Source: Calonectria ilicicola (taxonomy: Eukaryota > Ascomycota > Sordariomycetes > Hypocreales > Nectriaceae). Taken from it: 64,000 nucleotides of DNA. The stretch is taken from NCBI GenBank assembly GCA_020809705.1, contig CP085836.1, forward strand, positions 434,001 to 498,000. The letters are read 5' to 3'. Made by a program: the position numbers and the translations under genes. Of the stretch, positions 52,837-64,000 are shown one piece after another (the first letter of the stretch is position 1; every line of letters starts with the position of its first letter). The notes under the pieces were generated by a model that was given only the letters and a program-made list of their open reading frames with translations, searched no databases and had not been told where the DNA came from.

Positions 52837-54833
52837 GGTTCAATGTCGAGTTGTATATCGCAAAGAAAGCCCATGTCCTCCTTCCAATTCATTAATGGAT
52901 ATGTATGGGTTTGGCGACCCAGGTTACCGCGCCGCTACCACCATCTTCCCCCTTGCATGACACCAACCCGAGCTACAAGTCTCAATCGCAATCACGCTGC
53001 GGTAATCATCGGGCCAGCGGCGTTGCGGCAGACATCGCGGCAAAAGCCCGACAGCCAAATCCGTCAAGTTGCAGACTGCGGGCGCCAACCAACCACCAAA
53101 TCACGCAGCGGTGCCTGCCCCGACACCTCATACCCAAGTTCTCTGAAGTGTATCCGCCAGTTCAATAATTATCAATCATTACTCCTTTGATGCTCACAAA
53201 GCACTGCCAGGTCACAAAATGGGGATGGTTGGTGGCTTGTGCCCGCGTCCTCCCGACTAGGTCAGATTGCAGTCCATGCGCAGCTTAGTTCCACCCCCCC
53301 CCTTGTTAAGGTGTGCAGCCAGCGTGTACCCGGATCATGTCAACCAAATCCAATCCACCAAGACCCATCACCAACTCTCCAATCATGTCTCTACCGTAAG
53401 CAAGAAGCTCACAGCAGGGTCCGTCTTTCCTCACCCCCCAATTTTTCGTTAGACTGCGGATCAGCAGCCCCATCCACGTTTGCCGTTGAGTGTATTCCTG
53501 TGAAACCTGTCCTGGAGGAGTCGACCTAAAGGAGTGTGCAAGCCATGGTCAATGTTGTTTTTGGTCTCAAGCCCTGGCCCCGTGTGTAAACCTGTCCCAA
53601 TACAGCTAGTAAACATGAATAACGGGCGAGATATCAACACTTGTTTTTTTCTACGTCACACCAATTTGCTATACTGGGAAATGAATAAATAATCCACCAT
53701 TTCAGCGGAGATTTCTGAGTAAACACCTAAATTTCATGGAAGCTGGTGACTGGAATATAGATGGCCTCATTTGAATGACCGAGTTACAGCCCGGGCTTTC
53801 TTCAAAGCGACAATTGCAGATGCATGATTGTGCAAGGGGTGACGATCGGCGCTATTATATGGTGGAGCTAGCGTACAGATTTCTTACATGTGCGAAATTC
53901 GCAAAATTCGCAAATAAGGAAGATCATGTGCGCAGGCTAGACAAGATCGACTCCCCTTCCTAATACAAGTTTCTCTATCCCTCCTGGCCGGCGTCATGGT
54001 TTACCCGCTTCAATTCAAGGGACATCTACAGGGGGCGCCGTGTTAGTATAGTGGTCGGCGATTAGTTTTGATCCACAATCGCGTACCGTGGGAGTTGTTC
54101 TAGCGTAAAATTTGGTAGCTTCATGAATGTAACCCTTACCCTATCCCTAACGTTGGTCTGTTCTGAGGCGTATCTGCTTTATTGAGAGTGAGAAATGGGA
54201 GATAAAGAGATATACTACATATTAGTTAATATCTTTTCCTCTATTTATCTTAATAATGGCTATTTTATTGTAATAGAGAAATCTGGAGTGGTATTACAGC
54301 GATGGTTTAACCCTGTTTACTCTAACTGGCGCACTTTATGGGTACGAGTTTTTGGATTAAAAGTAACGGCCGCTCACTGTACATAGGGCTATGATTAATC
54401 ATGGCGACTTCGATAATGTTGCCGCACTCAACTTTCTATCCTAGACTTGGCTCCTATTGATGGCTGATTTCGCATTTTATTTGGGACTCCTACGATGTCA
54501 TATTGCGACTCAAAAGTTTCGAATTGTCTGTGCCAATTTGCTAAGGCAGTGAACACTAAAGTGACCTTGTAGGCGCGAATCCAAAACACACATCTAGGAA
54601 GCGGACTTAGAGTTCAAAGCGGGGGATCTATAGCCGCTTGTATCGTTGATGAAGGATGCGCCCCCAGGGTCGCGAGGTGTGGTGACGCCAGGAGGGCTAC
54701 CTACTACCCTGGCCGGGTCTACCGGAGGGCAATCTACAGGGTAGGAACGCATGGCAAGTTTTCAGAATGGCTATGTTTCTATTATAGATCATAAGATCAA
54801 TGGAATTCATACAGAGAATTGATGAAATAACTT
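52837..54833. other. end of copy B and unique intergenic sequence
   Basis: Homology with A ends near 53615. From there to 54833 no gene is supported. A tRNA-like half (gttagtatagtggtcggcga near 54040) and an AT-rich patch at 54190-54260 are the only notable spots. Confidence 0.4.
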
Positions 54834-56102
54834 TCAAAGTGGTTGTGAGATATGATCCAACACACAAGTCCAGCCGCTTCTGTAAATATCACAATCTTCA
54901 GACCGCCCATCAACACTTTCAATATAGCTCTCACTCCTTATCCGATAGGACGAAAAAATACTGCCATCGTTGTTCATCATATCAGGTGAATAGTATAGAG
55001 TGTCCCATGAAGGCGGGGCAGCATCGAAAACATGAGGTTTGTTATTTGGCTCCAACATCAAACTGTCGGAAGTGTCCAACCCATTGAATGAGCAGCCAAC
55101 GCCCAAAGGAGAAAGCTGAGGGAGCCTTTCGTTAAACAAATGCGTCGAAATTTGGTCCGTGTTCAAAAATAGCCGCTCGGAGTATTCTATCTCTGTTGGA
55201 CCATACGGATGATCCTGGCCTTGCAGAGCATGCGGCGCAGAAGGGGCCCCATGAGCCTCGAAGGCATCCCGAAAATCGGGTTTCATTTGATCAGTTTGAG
55301 GTGCCGCCCGAGAAAATAACTCATCGGAAGACGTAAAGGCTGGCAATGTTGCAGCATGAGGTATAACTTTTTTATGCGTTCCATATTCATCATTAGAAGT
55401 GGGATTCAATTTGGCGCACAGCTCCGTCCGGATATCCTCAGCAGAGCCGGCCTCGTCGACTGGAATTCGTAGACTTTTAGATTTGGATAGTTCGGCTCGG
55501 GGCACGATGTCTCTCAAAGAAGTATCCTGCGAAGGTTGGACTAATAGCCCCGAATTCACATGGTCGGCTGTATAGTAGCTGATAAGACGATATTTTTGCT
55601 CCCCAACACTGACGCTGATGGACTTCTTGACCAGACCACCTTTCTTGAAGGCATAAGAGTTAATCAAAGATCCGAACAATGATGTTTTCATATACGTGTT
55701 GGTGTTAGCAAGGATGGCCGAGGGCAAAAGTTCGGCCTTTTGGAGCGAACTAGTTTTGTTTTTGGCATTGGTTTTACCAGGTCCAGTCCCCTTCTTGAGC
55801 GCACATTTCTTCTCGCCTGGAGGAAATGGTTTTTCAAGCTCTCGATAAATAAGAAAATTACCAAGGACACGACTGGGGCTCCACGAGACACCATCAGCCC
55901 AGCGCGTGATCCCGGAGCTTTCCTCAAGGTAGATGAAAACGTTACCACTCTTGATAAGACTGCTTTTCTCGATGCTACGAGGTCTTCGGTGCATACAGAC
56001 CAGCCTTTTCGACAGACATGCCTCAAAGAGTATCAAGGCCTCTTTCGTGGAGGAGACATGGCCCTGGAAAGTGGGAGTTATGGAATCTGATGAGTTGACC
56101 AT
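54834..56102 (-). CDS. Gti1/Pac2 (WOPR) family transcriptional regulator, 422 residues
   Basis: ATG 56102 opens a single frame: MVNSSDSITPTFQGHVSSTK begins the domain almost at once. The first WOPR half carries EALILFEACLSKRLVCMHRR then SGNVFIYLEESSGITRWADG and SPSRVLGNFLIYRELEKPFP PGEKK; the second half carries LFGSLINSYAFKKGGLVKKS and YRLISYYTADH. A variable linker (KTNAKNKTSSLQKAELLPSA) separates them, as in Wor1/Ryp1/Pac2 proteins, which bind DNA through both halves and control morphology, conidiation or virulence-related switching. The C-terminal 200 residues are low-complexity and acidic, typical of activators. The domain is intact, so it is probably functional. Whether it is the Ryp1 or the Pac2 type cannot be told by eye. 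Confidence 0.88.
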   Translation of the reverse strand: MVNSSDSITPTFQGHVSSTKEALILFEACLSKRLVCMHRRPRSIEKSSLIKSGNVFIYLEESSGITRWADGVSWSPSRVLGNFLIYRELEKPFPPGEKKCALKKGTGPGKTNAKNKTSSLQKAELLPSAILANTNTYMKTSLFGSLINSYAFKKGGLVKKSISVSVGEQKYRLISYYTADHVNSGLLVQPSQDTSLRDIVPRAELSKSKSLRIPVDEAGSAEDIRTELCAKLNPTSNDEYGTHKKVIPHAATLPAFTSSDELFSRAAPQTDQMKPDFRDAFEAHGAPSAPHALQGQDHPYGPTEIEYSERLFLNTDQISTHLFNERLPQLSPLGVGCSFNGLDTSDSLMLEPNNKPHVFDAAPPSWDTLYYSPDMMNNDGSIFSSYRIRSESYIESVDGRSEDCDIYRSGWTCVLDHISQPL

Positions 56103-58276
56103 GATGGCAGGCGCTAAGGTTCTTCCAAGTTCGCTGATCGAAATACGTCGGCATAAGTATGAGTAAAGATAAATTTGGTGGAGGTAGCAGATTGTTAGAA
56201 GTAATATGCTGTTGAGTACGGGAGCGGCAAAACCCTCCCCGAAATTGCCGTGGGTACTGTACGTAATGTACAAGGCTTGGGGAATCGCACGTCACGAGAC
56301 CTGAAGGGGTTCTCCGTTGACACTCAAGGCGACCACAGCTGAGCTGTTAGGGGGAGAGGGTGGGGGTGCTTTCCACTTAAAATAGAGGTTTCCAACAAGG
56401 GTACGGCAGCTGAACCCCTTAGATGGAATCTTTGGATGATTTCACTTGAGATTACATCTGATTCCTCTTTTCTTCACCTAACGAGTCTTTGTAGACGCTC
56501 CCGTGTATCCTTGTGGCGTATTTCAAAGATGACGAGCCAGAAGACGGGTATGCAGGACTAATATCCTAGACTAGCATCTTGTACCCGCCATTATGAATAA
56601 TGGACGATTATTTTCTACTTGTCTGAAATGTTGTAGCCAGTCATGTGTAGTTGCTCGGCACTGGCAAATGTCGCCTCTGGCATGTGATTGATGGTTGTAT
56701 CATGGGCGCGATGTGGGTTGTAGACACTGCACCATGATACTGCAGTAGGCTCCAACCACGTTCATGGATTTCATTGCTGCCGTACAGCTATGATCCTGTT
56801 CGGCTGATCAAGCATAGATATCAGAGGCCAACTGTGGGGCAGAATCGGATAAATCGTTGGGCAACGACCGAGAATGCAGGACACAGCGAAGAATTAGTTG
56901 AAGTATCGCAATAATCATGAGTCTCGCATGCAGAACGGGTCTTTAGAACACCGTGACTAACCACTCGGGGGATTTTTCTGTTTGGTGTAGAATCCAAGGA
57001 TCTAATAAATTCCCCAACCCGCTCTCCCTGACTGGATTTCGATCTTTTTATGAGGTTAAGTATCATGACCATGGAGACTAAAGAGGCGAAATGATCTAAT
57101 ACCTTTCCAGACTGTGTATCAGCTTCTCACCAACCAAATATTGAGGTTCCTCATTCTAGACCTCAAAATGATATCCTTCAGGGTACACTCGTTCTCCTCA
57201 GTAGGCCCAGTCTTTGTACTCGGCTGTTTAGATACCCGCTCGCGTCTGAGCATATTTATTATTTGTTTATGTTTGATGTGTTATGGAATGGATGTGGTGT
57301 AAAAGAGGAAAGAACATCACAACTGTGAGACCTGAAAATTGTTTACAAGGTACAAAGAAGGCATATCGATACTGTATGATAGTGAGGTCATTACTTAATG
57401 GGGACAAGTCCGTTAGTGGTGGCGGGTTCCTTCACAGCTGGCGCCTCTCGACGTGGCTCGTGTTTGGCTCCCTCGCACACAAGTCCCTGCCCCACTCCGT
57501 CTACAAAAGGAATGGACAGCGACAAATGAATTTTATGGAAGCGGTTTAGTTGGAAGGATGGTCCTTCATCGTAATTCGTTGGAGGGAGGCGGTAATCTCT
57601 TCTCGCCAATCCCGTCATCGTTCTCCGCACATAAAACACTGGTTCTTTCTACGCTACTCTGCTGGACAACAGTTTACCCCTTATATCAAGAGAATTATAT
57701 GTTCATCAAATTTTCTCGAGTACTCTAGGGGCTCCGATGTCGTGTTATATTGTGGATAGTGGGAAATGCTTCTGTAGAATGACGTATAGGTGGTCACAAA
57801 GCTTCAGTACAGCAACTCAAGAAGTCAGCCAGAGGGCTTTAGGGAGAAGTGGAATTCAGAATAATCTCCGCTCGCAAGGCATACTTCACATGACACTCGA
57901 ATCATGAACCGGCGGCCTTCTCGGAGCTTCCCAATACAGAGATAGAACACCGACGCCATCAATCCCAGTTTGCCTCCTGCAGAGCCACATACGGTTTGCG
58001 GGCCCCGTATCCTCCCCTCCCCCCTTTTCCGTAAAAAAAAAAAGGCAATATCTTACGTGTCTTACAGTTTATGACGGAGGGGTTGATTGCATATTTCTAA
58101 TGTAGTCTACGAAACCCATTCGCACTATAAAATGCCCTGATCCAAAACAATCTGGAAGGAGGAAACTAAAAGGTAAGCTCTATTCAAATCCGGAGGGGTA
58201 ACTACAAACCTAGCCGCCTGCAACATTTACATTTCTCTGTGAATTATTTCGTCTCCTTCTCCACAGAGAAAGCCTC
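56103..58276. other. 2.2-kb divergent intergenic region
   Basis: Lies between the minus-strand WOPR gene and the plus-strand methyltransferase, so it holds both promoters. Small frames (56821-57072 minus; 57114-57549 plus) overlap and have no domain. Long intergenic regions are usual upstream of WOPR genes. An A-run follows a C-rich tract at about 58010-58045. Confidence 0.4.
58126..58131 (+). promoter_or_regulatory. TATA box candidate of the methyltransferase gene
   Basis: TATAAA lies about 150 bases before ATG 58277. A leader intron (GTAAGC at 58171 to CTCCACAG ending 58266) may remove much of the 5' untranslated sequence. Confidence 0.4.
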
Positions 58277-59782
58277 ATGGCGGACAATCCTACAGACGAC
58301 CAGGGCGCAAACCCATCGACCTTTACGACAGAGGTACAGATAGATCAGGACGCCTTTCAAGACAATGTGAGTCATCGGCGCTTTCTACCAAACCCAATAC
58401 ATACCGACAGATTCTGTAGGACGACCCTGACGATATTGATTCCGCATATGATGCTTTGTAAGTGGATAGATGGTTGCATTAGCAGCATCACTCACAAAAC
58501 ATTCAGGGAGACACCCTCGAGTTGTAGGACATTAAGCCCAAGTTACAGGGAATATATGTAGGTCACTGGAGACATTGTCTATATTTTTCATAAATTCACT
58601 GACTGGAAAACCGGAAACCTGACCAGATATGAAGTCTGTGATATCATAGATTGGCCGCAGTCTACACGCTAACAGAAACATAGAATGGACGCCGCTACCA
58701 CAAGTTCCAGGCAGGCAGTTATCCGGTGGTTTGTCTCGCCGATCTTTTATTCTGAAGTGCCTGAATGGCTAACGTCTTGACAGCCGAATGATGAAAAAGA
58801 ACAAAGCCGTATGGATGACTTACATCAGATATATTTATTGATCCTCAAGGAGAAGCTGTACTTGGCCCCCTTACCGGACAACATCCACCGTGTGCTTGAT
58901 CTTGGGACTGGCACTGGTCAATGGGCCATAGAGTTCGCAGAGTAGGGTCATATTCTTTTGACCTGCGCTTAGTCCACAAAGCGCCTTTACATGGTAATTT
59001 GCTATTAACAAAACCTTAGCAAATTTCCATCTGCCGTGGTGGTGGGAAATGATTTGAGTCCTATACAGTCGCCCTTGTACGTGAGTTCTTATCATTTTAA
59101 TCACAGCTGTTAACATTCCGACCGCAGCGTTCCTCCCAACTGCTCTTTTGAGCTGGACGATTTTGAATGGGATTGGACTTACAAAACGTCGTTTAATTTT
59201 ATACACGCTCGAGAACTACAAGGATGCATCGCCAACACCGAGAATTTATTTCAACAAGCATATGAATATTTGGACCACGGAGGCTACTTTGAGTTGCAAG
59301 CAATCGATCCAAGCTTCATGTCCGATGACCAAACCGACGAAAAGGCTTCAAACGCCCAAGCTTGGGTCAAAAAGCTGCGTGAGGCGATGGAGAAATTTGG
59401 CAAACCAATTGATCATGCAAGTGAGTGGCAAAAAGAGCTGAAAGAAATAGGCTTTGTGGAAGTTGAACAACAAGTACGAAAGGTGAGCGTCAGATATTGG
59501 ATCACCTTGCGGCAAAAATCGAGTTCGCCATCAACATTCTAACTATTGCAGATTCCTATCGGGACATGGCCTGAAGACCGAAATTTCAGACAGATCGGAC
59601 GCTTTCAGTTGGATCAAGAGCTCGCTTTTGTTGAATCGTATACGCTTGGGGTCTTCACGCGCGTTCTGGGTTGGAGCAAAGACAAAGTGGAGGTTATGAT
59701 GGCCAATGTGAGGAACAACCTCAAAGATTCATCAGTTCACCTTTATGTTCAGGCATATTTCGTATGGGGGAAAAAGCCTTGA
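58277..59782 (+). CDS. LaeA-like SAM-dependent methyltransferase, eight exons with one frame problem
   Basis: Exons by splice consensus: 58277-58366, 58420-58457, 58507-58557, 58684-58728, 58784-58941, 59020-59076, 59128-59482, 59552-59782. The product starts MADNPTDDQGANPSTFTTEV, has DDPDDIDSAYDAL, then NGRRYHKFQAGSYPV and PNDEKEQSRMDDLHQIYLLI, SAM motif I (RVLDLGTGTGQWAIEFAD), VVVGNDLSPIQ, the post-motif VPPNCSFELDDFEWDW, and FNFIHARELQGC with YLDHGGYFELQAID. This is the standard LaeA-like/TAM order. The junction of exons 3 and 4 is out by one base for the conserved NGRRYHKF reading; using an alternative donor at 58718 restores frame but replaces that motif. The gene may therefore be impaired. 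No biosynthetic cluster genes are adjacent. Confidence 0.82.
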
Positions 59783-62700
59783 TTTAATGTAGCTTTTATC
59801 GACTTTGTTTCTATTTCTTGATTTTCTGCATAATATTGCAGCCCCGTTAATACTTGGCTATTCAGCGACCCTTTGCATCATGTTTAGCAACACAATAGTA
59901 CTTTGCAACAAATACGAACCTTGCCTGTGCCATTGAAATATCGGGTTACTGCCAGTTGCTTTCGCGTCTATGTATACATTGTCAAGTTCTGCATACGCTA
60001 TCAGATGACAGATTATCCAACCTAAATATAAACATGACTGAGGCGGGTATATGTTCTGAGCAAGGTCGTTCATGTTGAGCCATGTAGCAGCTGGGGTTGC
60101 ATTGCCGAATTCCGAGTTTGAAACCCCAGTACTCGGTGCAATCGTTGAATCTTCAAGGATTGAAGTCTGCATTCTCAGCCAGTCCAAATCTACGGCGCAG
60201 TCTTCAGCCTACGTTGGCGGCGGCCTCCATGATTCTTGTGGCATCGTTGCACCGATGTTACATACATTGATTTCAGCGGAATTTAGTGACAGATGTGGTA
60301 TGGGGCTTTCAAAATTCTCCCACCCTATGTAGTTTGTCTGATGATTGATCTGGGGATGGCAGGGCTGGATTTTGCAGCGTTTATACGATGGTGATGGTTT
60401 TGGAGGGCCTTGTAATTAGAATAACGCGGTGCGCTTGCGACATGAAGACGCGGTGGCAGGGGCACTTAGGTCTGTAGTCCTCAAACCGGAATATTCATGT
60501 TATTAGATTTCGTTGAGAATGAATGTAGCGAAAACTGGAAAGAACAAACCATCTTGCAATTTCAGCATCAGCTAAACGATATTCCATTCTTTGAGGAGAC
60601 ATGGGGGGCAGTTACAAAACAAGAGCGATGCAAGAGGAATGGCAAGCAACTGCAGGGTGTTCAATTCATAAATACCCCCGCTAGCGCTGCAAAGCTCCAT
60701 TCCGAACCACCATCCAGGGATGGAGGCGACCAGCTCAGGGCTGGGTGGTTTGACAAAAAAAAAAAAACAAGATATGATAGCCCAATCTCATGCTAGAGCC
60801 ATGTGTGGCACAATGCTTGCTGCGTAGGATGCATGCGCCGTATGACACAGCCTCCTTTTAGTATCCAAGATACCCACAGAAGAAAGTGCCTGTTGAACCG
60901 GCGCTTTCTGCAGCCGCAGATGATGTCCTATCAAGCGCAGGGCCAGCGTAGACCAGATTCATTTGCATAAGTCTACATTTCATATCCACCCCTTGCCAGC
61001 AGGGACCGGCCCCATTATGAATTAGCACAGCAAATATGGGATCAAGTTGCATATCTGGGAGAGCTTTGGAGCTGCACAACTGGCCACAACAGCGGCGACG
61101 GTAGCCTTCCAACTAGCAGCGTGTTTGTTTTTTTTTTCAGCAGCGCAGTCAATGGAACTTGTCCAACAGATCTGACTCCCATCTCAGCGGCAGCTAACAG
61201 GGCGCGTCGCGTTTTCTCACAATTAGTGATTCGAGACACATCCCCACACCACCTTTTCTGCACAACGTGGTGGTGGTGGTTGCCTTGCCTGGCGTGTCAA
61301 GGCTGTGTTCCTCTCCCAATCAGTTTTCGGTTCTTCGTCAGCTACCCATATATGGACTCGCCATGCCGTCTGATCAGGGCGGAAGCCCACCGACCATTAA
61401 TTTCGAGGCTGCTTGGACGTTTGCCTTCTCTCTGCCTCGTAGTTCGCATGTGGGCAGGACTTGGTGTAAAAGCGTTGACCCACCAAACCACCCCATTGTT
61501 TTCCAATTGAGTTTCACCACGACGGCCCGCCTGAAGCATCACTCATAGAGCCGCTTTCAAACATATAAAAACCCTTTTTATTTATATACATTCTAAGATA
61601 TATCACACACCCTAACAGCTGGTGTGAACCACTTCAGTTCATCTCCTCCTGAGTAAAACTTGTCCACACTGATTATGAATTAAGCGGATCATCACCACCG
61701 GCGATGAAACAGTTGCCTGACAAAAATAATTAGGTTGTGATAGATGTAAGAAATCTAATTCCAAATAGAAGACCAAGCCGGTTCGCAAAAGGCGGCCATA
61801 GGTGGGCAGCCATGCCTCTCGACTGCAATGATACCCGGTGACCTGGCCTTCACCGATCGCACCCAGCTCAGCCTTCTGCATTCTGGCGCAAAACATATTT
61901 GAACTTCTTATGGCTATATTCGTTTTAGATAATGTGAGCCCAAAGCTTAGGGAATCTTCAGAAGTGGATGGAAAGGTTCGTATGCCGATAGCTCGGCATT
62001 GCCTTGATGGTCTCATGAAGTTGTGTGATACTGCCTGTCTGAGAACCGAGTTCAGCTTTGACGAAACGATTAGTTGGGTATCGCCTCGATCATTCCGGGA
62101 AATAATTAAAATATTTAATGGCTGAAGTCGCGGGGTTGATACAGTGCACTTGATTTGTGAGATATGACACCAATAGCACCCAAAGTCATACTCAGGCCAA
62201 CGGGCGAGCCGGTGTCTCATTTCCACCTAGCCAGGGTTCCCAGCCTCGGTCCACACTCAATAGCATTTGCTATTCTCGTTGCATATTCCTCAGAAGTGAG
62301 AAAAGCTAGATGATCCCCTCATCATCAAGATCGGGCCTATGCTGCACTTTCACCTTAAAAAGCGTGATAACGCCAGTGCACAAAGCCCGCACTAGCCACA
62401 GACTACTCATTAGTTACACACACCTTAGCCTCGCCATGCATTTACGTGGCACTCACTAAAGCTGCAGGTTCAAGCTTCAGTCTAGCACAAATACAGAGGG
62501 TACCTTGTTGGCTGCACGGATCAGCATGATAACTTATTAAAGTATCCAAGAGGTGGCAAATTAAAAGCTTGGCCAACCATTCCTAGAGTCCCAGTCATAT
62601 TGAAGGTACCAAATAGCTTCCTATAATACTTTCATGTCACAGACTAACATGCGCAATCAGCGTTGCTTTCGTGAAATTTTCCGAATCGACCACTAAGTTC

Positions 62701-62926
62701 CTGGCACTCCTTCTCGAGCAGTTCGGCAAGTTCCAAGAATTCCGTCCAACGGTCTGAAAGTCCTCGAGTAGACCAGGCAATACAAATCTCTTTTCCTCCC
62801 TAACTACTATTAGCATGAGGTGTTGTTTGGGAAGCTTGGATCATATACAATAAATATAAATTTACAGGCTTCACGATGATTGAGACGCCGTACTCTGTTC
62901 AAAAATAGGAGGATGAAGCCCTCGGC
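59783..62926. other. 3.1-kb stretch with only doubtful reading frames
   Basis: A minus-strand frame at 60187-59858 reads like a terminal exon (SILEDSTIAPSTGVSNSEFG, then TWLNMNDLAQNIYPPQSCLY) with an acceptor (gccaacgtag) before it near 60212, but no upstream exons were found. Frames at 61838-62125 (plus, LAQNIFELLMAIFVLDNV) and 62220-61639 (minus) overlap; at most one is real and neither has a clear start. An A12 run lies near 60757. Confidence 0.3.
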
Positions 62927-63598
62927 TCAGTTAGTAAGTCGGGGTGGCTGAGATGATGGAGGATCAATTACCCCGTGCTGGAAATATTTGTCAAAGACGA
63001 TTCGTGTTGCAACCATTTTCTGCTCATGGTTTTCCCAACCTAAGGATTCTAACTTGGCCACGAGTTGACTCAGCTGTTTCTCATCCCCTTCGAACGTTGG
63101 GATTTGTTTAGCTATCTCGCTCTTGAGAGAGGTCACTTTCCATTCAAACCCCTCGTCACAACAGCAACCTATATCCGCCAGTTCACTATGGCACCACCGG
63201 GCCATTTTAGTGTCTTTGGATGAGATGCCAGCAGGCTTATGGGTGGTCAAATGAACGTAAAAGTGATCATTGATCTAATGGGAATTAGCACCGGGGCGGC
63301 TTGGTATTGATTGAAATGGTTATAGATACAACAGCATATGTGGCATGATGGTTCAGAGCGTTGGACTTTGCTATAAATGCGACCAAAAAGTCCTAAATTT
63401 GGTTAGCGAATCACTCATGTTCGGGAAGCGCCATGTGCTTTTCACCACATAATCCATCGAGTCCTTGCGTGAGAAACGTGCTCTCACACTCATCCCTTCA
63501 CTGTCAAGTAGCCAGCCTGAAGACACCAGGTCTTTCACAGCCTCGTTCACCTTCTGCACGTCTTCCCCGTCTGAAACTCGAATTTCCTGCTCCGTCAT
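62927..63598 (-). CDS. pterin-4a-carbinolamine dehydratase-like protein (three exons), 187 residues
   Basis: Exons 63598-63446, 63392-63330 and 63274-62927 are separated by introns of 53 bp (GTGAAA, GCTAAC, TTTAG) and 55 bp (GTATCT, GCTAAT, ATTAG); all joins keep frame. The spliced product reads AVKDLVSSGWLLDSEGMSVR ARFSRKDSMDYV then DFLVAFIAKSNALNHHATYA then VINDHFYVHLTTHKPAGISS KDTKMARWC. This is the PCD fold order: W-x-L, F-[KR]-[FD]-x-x-A-like helix, the NHH catalytic site, V-x-L-TTH, G-[LI]-[ST]-x-KD. The family recycles oxidised tetrahydropterin cofactor; fungal members of this type are often uncharacterised. About 70 extra residues follow the domain (LKSEIAKQIPTFEGDEKQLS ... MVATRIVFDKYFQHG), longer than the roughly 100-residue enzyme. 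The third position of the site is Ala rather than Pro. Confidence 0.78.
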
Positions 63599-64000
63599 TT
63601 GGATAATGGGACAATATGATGTTCGTTGTCAAAGTATGATTTGAGAGGGCGGGGTTTGCAGATGAGGGGTCCAGCTTCATTCGTGGCGGCGCACCTGTTC
63701 GCACCGATGTTATCCCGTGGCGGATGGCCAGATGACGTCAGAATTTCCCCCTGGTAGGTGCACCCGACATGGCCAACCCGTCGCCTGATGAATGTGATTA
63801 ACGATGTCCATCAACCAGGTGGTTGAGATGATCGGAATCCAGTAGTCACATTTTTCTGTCTCGAGTATCGACAATGAATTGCTCCACCATCGCTCCGCGT
63901 CTGCCTGCTGGTTAATTTGTAATGCAGCATGAGCCATGGACAAATAAATGACTGCTGTGGTGAATCCGCGTCCGTTTTTGAAGTCAGCAATTTTTTTTAT
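63599..64000. other. promoter side of the PCD-like gene, window edge
   Basis: Frames at 63504-63943 on the minus strand have no domain and are probably accidental. Nothing else was recognised before the window ends. Confidence 0.35.

Larger units (their letters stand above)
46421..53615. repeat. copy B, collinear part of the large segmental duplication
   Basis: Partner of 6163-13060; anchors are listed there. B-specific sequence lies at about 49230-50160. Confidence 0.9.

Noticed and set aside
54036..54110. Possible tRNA gene (gccgtgttagtatagtggtc)
   Set aside because: The 5' half resembles a tRNA acceptor/D-arm, but no matching 3' acceptor strand (ACACGGC), proper anticodon arm or T-arm follows. 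At most a relic.
61639..62226. Two overlapping frames on opposite strands (195 and 95 codons)
   Set aside because: Both open at non-ATG codons, have no recognisable domain and overlap each other; no splice evidence to choose one.
1..64000. CRISPR arrays, rRNA operons, bacterial promoters or ribosome binding sites
   Set aside because: None found; tandem repeats present are ankyrin-coding units or microsatellites, and gene structure is eukaryotic.

Overview
The window looks like accessory DNA from a filamentous ascomycete, most likely Eurotiomycete-like. The grounds are short spliceosomal introns (about 47-126 bp, GT...CTAAC/CTGAC-like...AG), long AT-rich or low-complexity intergenic stretches, decayed transposon DNA, and typical ascomycete families: Gti1/Pac2 (WOPR), a LaeA-like methyltransferase, a Swc3-domain protein, an Est1/SMG-type protein, ankyrin proteins and a pterin dehydratase-like protein. 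No rRNA, CRISPR array or bacterial-type operon was seen.

The main architectural feature is a roughly 10-kb segmental duplication. Copy A spans about 2.87-13.06 kb and copy B about 43.45-53.62 kb. From 6.16 kb rightward A is collinear with B from 46.42 kb. The inner 3.2 kb of A (2.87-6.12 kb) is inverted relative to B. The B breakpoint sequence (46.42-46.64 kb) occurs at both ends of the inverted block in A, as an inverted duplication. Each copy carries an acidic-protein gene (5178 in A, broken; 44394 in B, intact), a two-exon multi-span membrane protein gene (10649-12252 and 51245-52836), and several dead relics of two dispersed gene families. B alone has an insert with two small ORFs (49451, 49821).

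Between the copies lie, from left to right: an unknown ankyrin-like protein (15349-17277, minus), a Ty1/copia relic (17.8 kb), an Est1-type gene (21578-23791, plus), a tandem-repeat ankyrin gene (24876-25913, minus), a large ORF with a repeated internal module and a broken 5' part (28316-30493, minus), a Swc3-domain gene (31843-33637, plus), a small two-exon gene (34924-35228), an ankyrin fragment, a bZIP-like fragment, and a 922-residue protein with two ankyrin arrays around a phosphorylase-like remnant (37250-40018). A second direct duplication (25.7-26.8 kb and 40.4-41.6 kb) left a dead copy of the ankyrin gene.

The right part (53.6-64 kb) appears less rearranged: a Gti1/Pac2 regulator (54834-56102, minus), a LaeA-like methyltransferase with eight exons and one frame problem (58277-59782, plus), and a pterin-4a-carbinolamine dehydratase-like gene with three exons (62927-63598, minus).

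The genes do not form one obvious pathway. The strongest theme is repeat-driven turnover: ankyrin expansion, paired duplications, gene relics, and an NLR-like ankyrin/phosphorylase architecture of the kind linked to fungal non-self recognition. Function beyond family level is inference throughout.
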